Assembly (NCBI GenBank): GCA_002839605.1
Contig: PGYK01000013.1
Coordinates: 1-45,853 of the forward strand
Source of the DNA: Methanomicrobiales archaeon HGW-Methanomicrobiales-3
GTDB taxonomy: Archaea; Halobacteriota; Methanomicrobia; Methanomicrobiales; Methanospirillaceae
Direction: 5' to 3'
Length of the DNA stretch: 45,853 nucleotides
Each line of letters starts with the position of its first letter. Within the stretch, counting starts at the first letter, position 1. Shown here piece by piece: positions 42,939 through 45,853 of this stretch. Made by a program: the position numbers and the translations under genes. The notes under the pieces are model-generated. The model was given only the letters and a program-made list of their open reading frames with translations, searched no databases and was not told the origin of the DNA.

Positions 42939-44033
42939 TTAGCTCACCGTATTGATCGTATCGCAGATATAGGCGACTTCCTTCTGGTCGAGCAGGGGGT
43001 GTACCGGGAGGCTGAGCACCGATGAGGCAAGCCGTGTTGAGACCGGGCAGGGATCCGGGTCATACTCCTGGAAATACAGGGGCTGGCGATGGATGGGCGT
43101 GGGGTAGTGCACGGCAGACCCGATTCCCTTTGACGAAAGGTACTTCATGAGCCCCATACGGTTTAAGGGGAACTCGTCAGTGAGGCGGATGACATACTGG
43201 TGGTACACGTGCTGCATACCGGGTGCAACAAAGGGGGTAATGAGACCTTTGACCGAGAGATGGGTGTCATAATACCCGGCATTTTTCCGGCGGCGCATGT
43301 TGAACTTATCCAGTTTTTTGAGTTGCACGAGACCCAGTGCTGCTGCCATATCGGTCATGCGGTAGTTGTACCCCAGCCTTGTGTGATGGTACTTCTCGCT
43401 CTGGCCATGGCTGATGATCAGCCGCAGGCGTTCGGCTGATTGGCGGTCACGGGTCGTAACCATACCCCCTTCGCCGGTTGTCATGTTCTTGGTTGCATAA
43501 AACGAGAAGCATCCCATCCTCCCAAAACTCCCCGTCTTTTCCCCATTGCAGGCTGCCCCGTGTGCCTGTGCCGCATCCTCGATGAGAACCAGGTTTTTAC
43601 TTTCACAGATCTCCTGGACTGCACGGACATCGAACGGCTGGCCGAAGAGGTGGACACCAAGAACTGCTTTGGTTTTTGACGTGATCCGCTCAGCAACCTG
43701 TCCCGGGCTGATCGTGAACGTGTTCTCATCCACATCGGCAAAGACGGGTTTTGCCCCGCACATGGAGACTGCCGAGGCAGTGGCAATAAATGAGAAAGAC
43801 GGGACAATGACCTCGTCCCCCGGCCCTACCTCCGCTGCAAGGAGAGCTGCGTGAAGAGCTGCCGTCCCGTTGTTGATCGCAACCGCATAGGAACTGCCGC
43901 AATAATCGGCAAATGCCTGTTCAAATTCAGCAACCCGTTCACCGGCCGCAAGCATGCCGGATTCAAGGACTGCTGTCACGGCCGATATCTCGTCCTGGCC
44001 GATTGCCGGCCGCGCGATTGGTATGTGTTCCAC
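42939..44033 (-). CDS. DegT/DnrJ/EryC1/StrS aminotransferase
   Basis: A 364-residue PLP-dependent sugar aminotransferase: IPIARPAIGQDEISAVTAVL, NNGTAALHAALLA, EDAAQAHGA, and the PLP-binding Lys in FSFYATKNMTTGEGGMV (about 184). The enzymes transaminate nucleotide-linked keto sugars; with the dehydrogenase and glycosyltransferase it fits synthesis of an amino-sugar glycan (inference). It stands alone on this strand, upstream of the MBOAT remnant. Confidence 0.93.
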   Translation of the reverse strand: MEHIPIARPAIGQDEISAVTAVLESGMLAAGERVAEFEQAFADYCGSSYAVAINNGTAALHAALLAAEVGPGDEVIVPSFSFIATASAVSMCGAKPVFADVDENTFTISPGQVAERITSKTKAVLGVHLFGQPFDVRAVQEICESKNLVLIEDAAQAHGAACNGEKTGSFGRMGCFSFYATKNMTTGEGGMVTTRDRQSAERLRLIISHGQSEKYHHTRLGYNYRMTDMAAALGLVQLKKLDKFNMRRRKNAGYYDTHLSVKGLITPFVAPGMQHVYHQYVIRLTDEFPLNRMGLMKYLSSKGIGSAVHYPTPIHRQPLYFQEYDPDPCPVSTRLASSVLSLPVHPLLDQKEVAYICDTINTVS

Positions 44034-44189
44034 GGAGTGTTCCCCTTTTTTTTAGCCAGACAGTGCTCTTAAAAAATGCGTAATCATCCAATAATATCAT
44101 TCCTGTCAGAAAAGGAACGTAACCGGAACATTCCAGCCACCGGATTCAGGCACGGGGGCGGGGAAAAGATAGGTAATTACGGCAGGAAA

Positions 44190-44198
44190 GAAATATAC
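44190..44198 (+). promoter_or_regulatory. TATA box of pyrBI
   Basis: GAAATATAC, centred about 26 bases before the pyrB ATG, implying a leaderless transcript. Confidence 0.5.
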
Positions 44199-44220
44199 TC
44201 GTACAACGAAGCGGGGAGGG

Positions 44221-45123
44221 ATGAGGACGCAACACATCATTTCCATTAAGGATTTTGACCGGGAGGGGATCGACAGTCTTCTTGACAAGGCAGCATTGAT
44301 TGACAGGCAAAAGGGCAGGTCGGATGCCCTGAACGGAAAGATCCTTGCCACCCTCTTTTTTGAACCCAGCACGCGGACACGGATGTCCTTTGAATCGGCA
44401 ATTGCCCGTCTTGGCGGCACAACGCTCTCGGTCGGGAGCGTGGATGCCTGCTCCATGGCAAAAGGCGAGACCCTTGCCGATACGATCCGGGTCGTGAGCG
44501 GGTATGCCGATGCCATCGTTATCCGGCACCCCCGGGAAGGCGCCGCCCGCCTTGCCGCTGAGTTCTCATCCGTTCCGGTCATCAATGCCGGTGATGGCGC
44601 CGGTCAGCACCCTTCCCAGACCCTGCTCGACCTTTACACCATCCGCCAGTCGATGCCCATCGAAGGTATCGATGTTGCCCTGGTCGGCGATTTGCGGTAC
44701 GGCAGGACCGCGCATTCCCTTGCCTTCGCCCTCTCGCTCTACGGGGTCCGGCTGCATACCCTCTCCCCCAACGGGCTTGAACTCCCCGAAACCCTCTCTG
44801 CCGATCTTCGTGAATCGGGAATGGAGATCATTGCGCACGATGCGATCGATGACCTCATTGGTGAGGTTGATGTCCTGTATGTCACCCGCGTCCAGCGGGA
44901 ACGGTTCCCGGACTCTGCATCGTACTTCAATGTCTCCTCCAGTTACCGGGTCACCCCGGAGATCCTCACCGGCGCAAAAGAGCATCTCATCATCCTTCAC
45001 CCCCTGCCACGGGTTGACGAGATCGATCCCCGGGTGGACGACTCCCCCCATGCCCGGTACTTTGAGCAGTCCCGGAACGGTGTACCGGTACGGATGGCGA
45101 TGCTCAGGGAGGTTATGCAATGA
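44221..45123 (+). CDS. pyrB: Aspartate carbamoyltransferase catalytic subunit
   Basis: A 300-residue ATCase: carbamoyl-phosphate motif FFEPSTRTRMSFESA (about 45-59), HPREGAARLA, GDGAGQHPSQTLLDLYTI, and LHPLPRVDEI. It makes carbamoyl aspartate in pyrimidine synthesis. The final codons overlap pyrI (ATGA), the classic pyrBI arrangement. Confidence 0.97.
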   Translation: MRTQHIISIKDFDREGIDSLLDKAALIDRQKGRSDALNGKILATLFFEPSTRTRMSFESAIARLGGTTLSVGSVDACSMAKGETLADTIRVVSGYADAIVIRHPREGAARLAAEFSSVPVINAGDGAGQHPSQTLLDLYTIRQSMPIEGIDVALVGDLRYGRTAHSLAFALSLYGVRLHTLSPNGLELPETLSADLRESGMEIIAHDAIDDLIGEVDVLYVTRVQRERFPDSASYFNVSSSYRVTPEILTGAKEHLIILHPLPRVDEIDPRVDDSPHARYFEQSRNGVPVRMAMLREVMQ

Positions 45124-45593
45124 AAAATGCAGAGGCTGGCGACAATGAAGGACTCCTGGTCCGCAGGATTAAAAACGGGACCGTCATCGACCATATTGAC
45201 GGGGGCGAAGCGCTCAATGTCGTCAAGATCCTTGGCATCACCGGCACAACCCAGGAGGCCCTCTCCATAGCAACCAATGTCCAGAGCAAAAACATGGATA
45301 AAAAGGACATCGTCAAACTCACCAACCGCGAGCTCTCAAAAGAGGAGGTGAACCGGATCGCCCTCATCTCCCCAAAGGCAACCATCAACATTATCCGGAA
45401 TTTCAAGGTTGTCGAAAAGAAAGGAGTGGAGATCCCTCACCTCATCGAAGGGATTGTGCGCTGCCCGAATCCCGGCTGCATCTCGAACACCAACGAACCG
45501 ATCCGGAGCCGGTTTGAAGTGCACCTGAAAGGATTGCACTGCTGCTACTGCGACTGGATGATCACAAAAGATCTCACGAGCCACATCATCTGA
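45120..45593 (+). CDS. pyrI: Aspartate carbamoyltransferase regulatory subunit
   Basis: A 157-residue PyrI: nucleotide-binding domain (IKNGTVIDHIDGGEALNVVKIL) and a zinc domain with C-x4-C (CPNPGC) and CCYC near the C-terminus. It binds CTP/ATP to control PyrB. It starts within the pyrB stop codon. Confidence 0.97.
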   Translation: MKNAEAGDNEGLLVRRIKNGTVIDHIDGGEALNVVKILGITGTTQEALSIATNVQSKNMDKKDIVKLTNRELSKEEVNRIALISPKATINIIRNFKVVEKKGVEIPHLIEGIVRCPNPGCISNTNEPIRSRFEVHLKGLHCCYCDWMITKDLTSHII

Positions 45594-45650
45594 TAGTTTC
45601 TTTTTTATCAGCTGTATTTCTGGTTTTACTCCAATTTTTTTTAATTATTT

Positions 45651-45770
45651 ACTCTGTAGAAACGCACATGAACGGGAGTTCACTCCCGAATCATGAAAAA
45701 TAACCCGAACCTCATTCGCTTAAAAGAGATTGTAAACCCATCCAGTTATTTTTCATCCGACAGTCGGCAG
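45651..45770 (-). repeat. Dispersed repeat R2, copy C (inverted)
   Basis: The reverse complement matches 20933-21051 over its length, including GAACTCCCGTTCATG and ACAATCTCTTT. Here R2 stands without R1 or R3. Confidence 0.8.
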
Positions 45771-45804
45771 TAAAAATCAAACCTCTCTGATATTATCCGG
45801 TACA

Positions 45805-45816
45805 TAATTATATATC
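45805..45816 (+). promoter_or_regulatory. TATA box of the gene at the window edge
   Basis: TAATTATATATC, centred about 33 bases before ATG 45844. Confidence 0.5.
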
Positions 45817-45843
45817 TTAGTACGTACAATCGGTAAATAATCC

Positions 45844-45853
45844 ATGCCGTTCG
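45844..45853 (+). CDS. Start of an unidentified gene (partial)
   Basis: ATG at 45844 behind a good TATA element gives Met-Pro-Phe before the window ends. Too short to identify. Confidence 0.3.

Overview
The window joins DNA of two unrelated organisms. Bases 1 to about 5,230 are betaproteobacterial in style: the end of nuoL, complete nuoM and nuoN, an ADP-ribose pyrophosphatase (Nudix), and a response-regulator/PAS/GGDEF protein that is cut inside its GGDEF domain. Bases from about 5,207 to the end are from a methanogenic archaeon, most like Methanomicrobiales (Methanoregula-type). The evidence is archaeal ribosomal, RNase P, proteasome, prefoldin and KEOPS genes, an intron-containing tRNA-Tyr, TATA-type promoters and leaderless starts. 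The two parts meet in about 24 bases that can be read both as bacterial GGDEF sequence and, on the other strand, as the start of an archaeal cca gene. An assembly chimera is the simplest explanation.

Archaeal layout, left to right. (a) cca start and thpR (RNA processing). (b) A redoxin-nrdD pair (anaerobic dNTP synthesis) whose NrdD appears to lack the usual glycyl-radical tail. (c) 8.4-21.8 kb, a sensing and envelope block: a zinc-ribbon membrane protein, an HTH regulator with an Hsp20-like partner, a sensor histidine kinase, ankyrin and HEAT repeat proteins, a DUF4349 lipoprotein, PH-domain and PH/zinc-ribbon membrane proteins, two other lipoproteins and a YkgJ-type cysteine cluster protein. 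(d) tRNA-Asp and tRNA-Tyr, then a LeuA/CimA-family synthase and a frameshifted HD-domain gene. (e) 24.6-29.1 kb, the conserved archaeal superoperon on the minus strand (rpl15e, rnp3, rnp2, psmA, SBDS, rpl37ae, rpoP, pcc1, pfdB). The exosome genes rrp4-rrp41-rrp42, often found between SBDS and rpl37ae, are absent here. (f) A RelE-type toxin-antitoxin pair flanked by direct repeats. (g) moaC-nnr (minus strand), divergent from RecJ-like DHH nuclease, PUA protein, NAC and TrmI-like methyltransferase. (h) A repeat-rich accessory area (35-36.6 kb) with an AT-rich membrane protein gene. (i) A surface-polysaccharide group (GT2, carbamoyltransferase, nucleotide-sugar dehydrogenase, MBOAT remnant, DegT aminotransferase). 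(j) pyrB-pyrI and the first codons of another gene.

The least explained signals are non-coding. Three repeat families (here called R1, R2, R3) recur at 20.7-21.1, 35.1-36.1 and 45.7 kb. At one locus they form a MITE-like unit with imperfect terminal inverted repeats. At another, R1 and R3 bracket an AT-rich membrane protein gene. A separate 19-base inverted repeat with a third, direct copy lies at 36.2-36.5 kb. I found no CRISPR array, rRNA, integrase or transposase.
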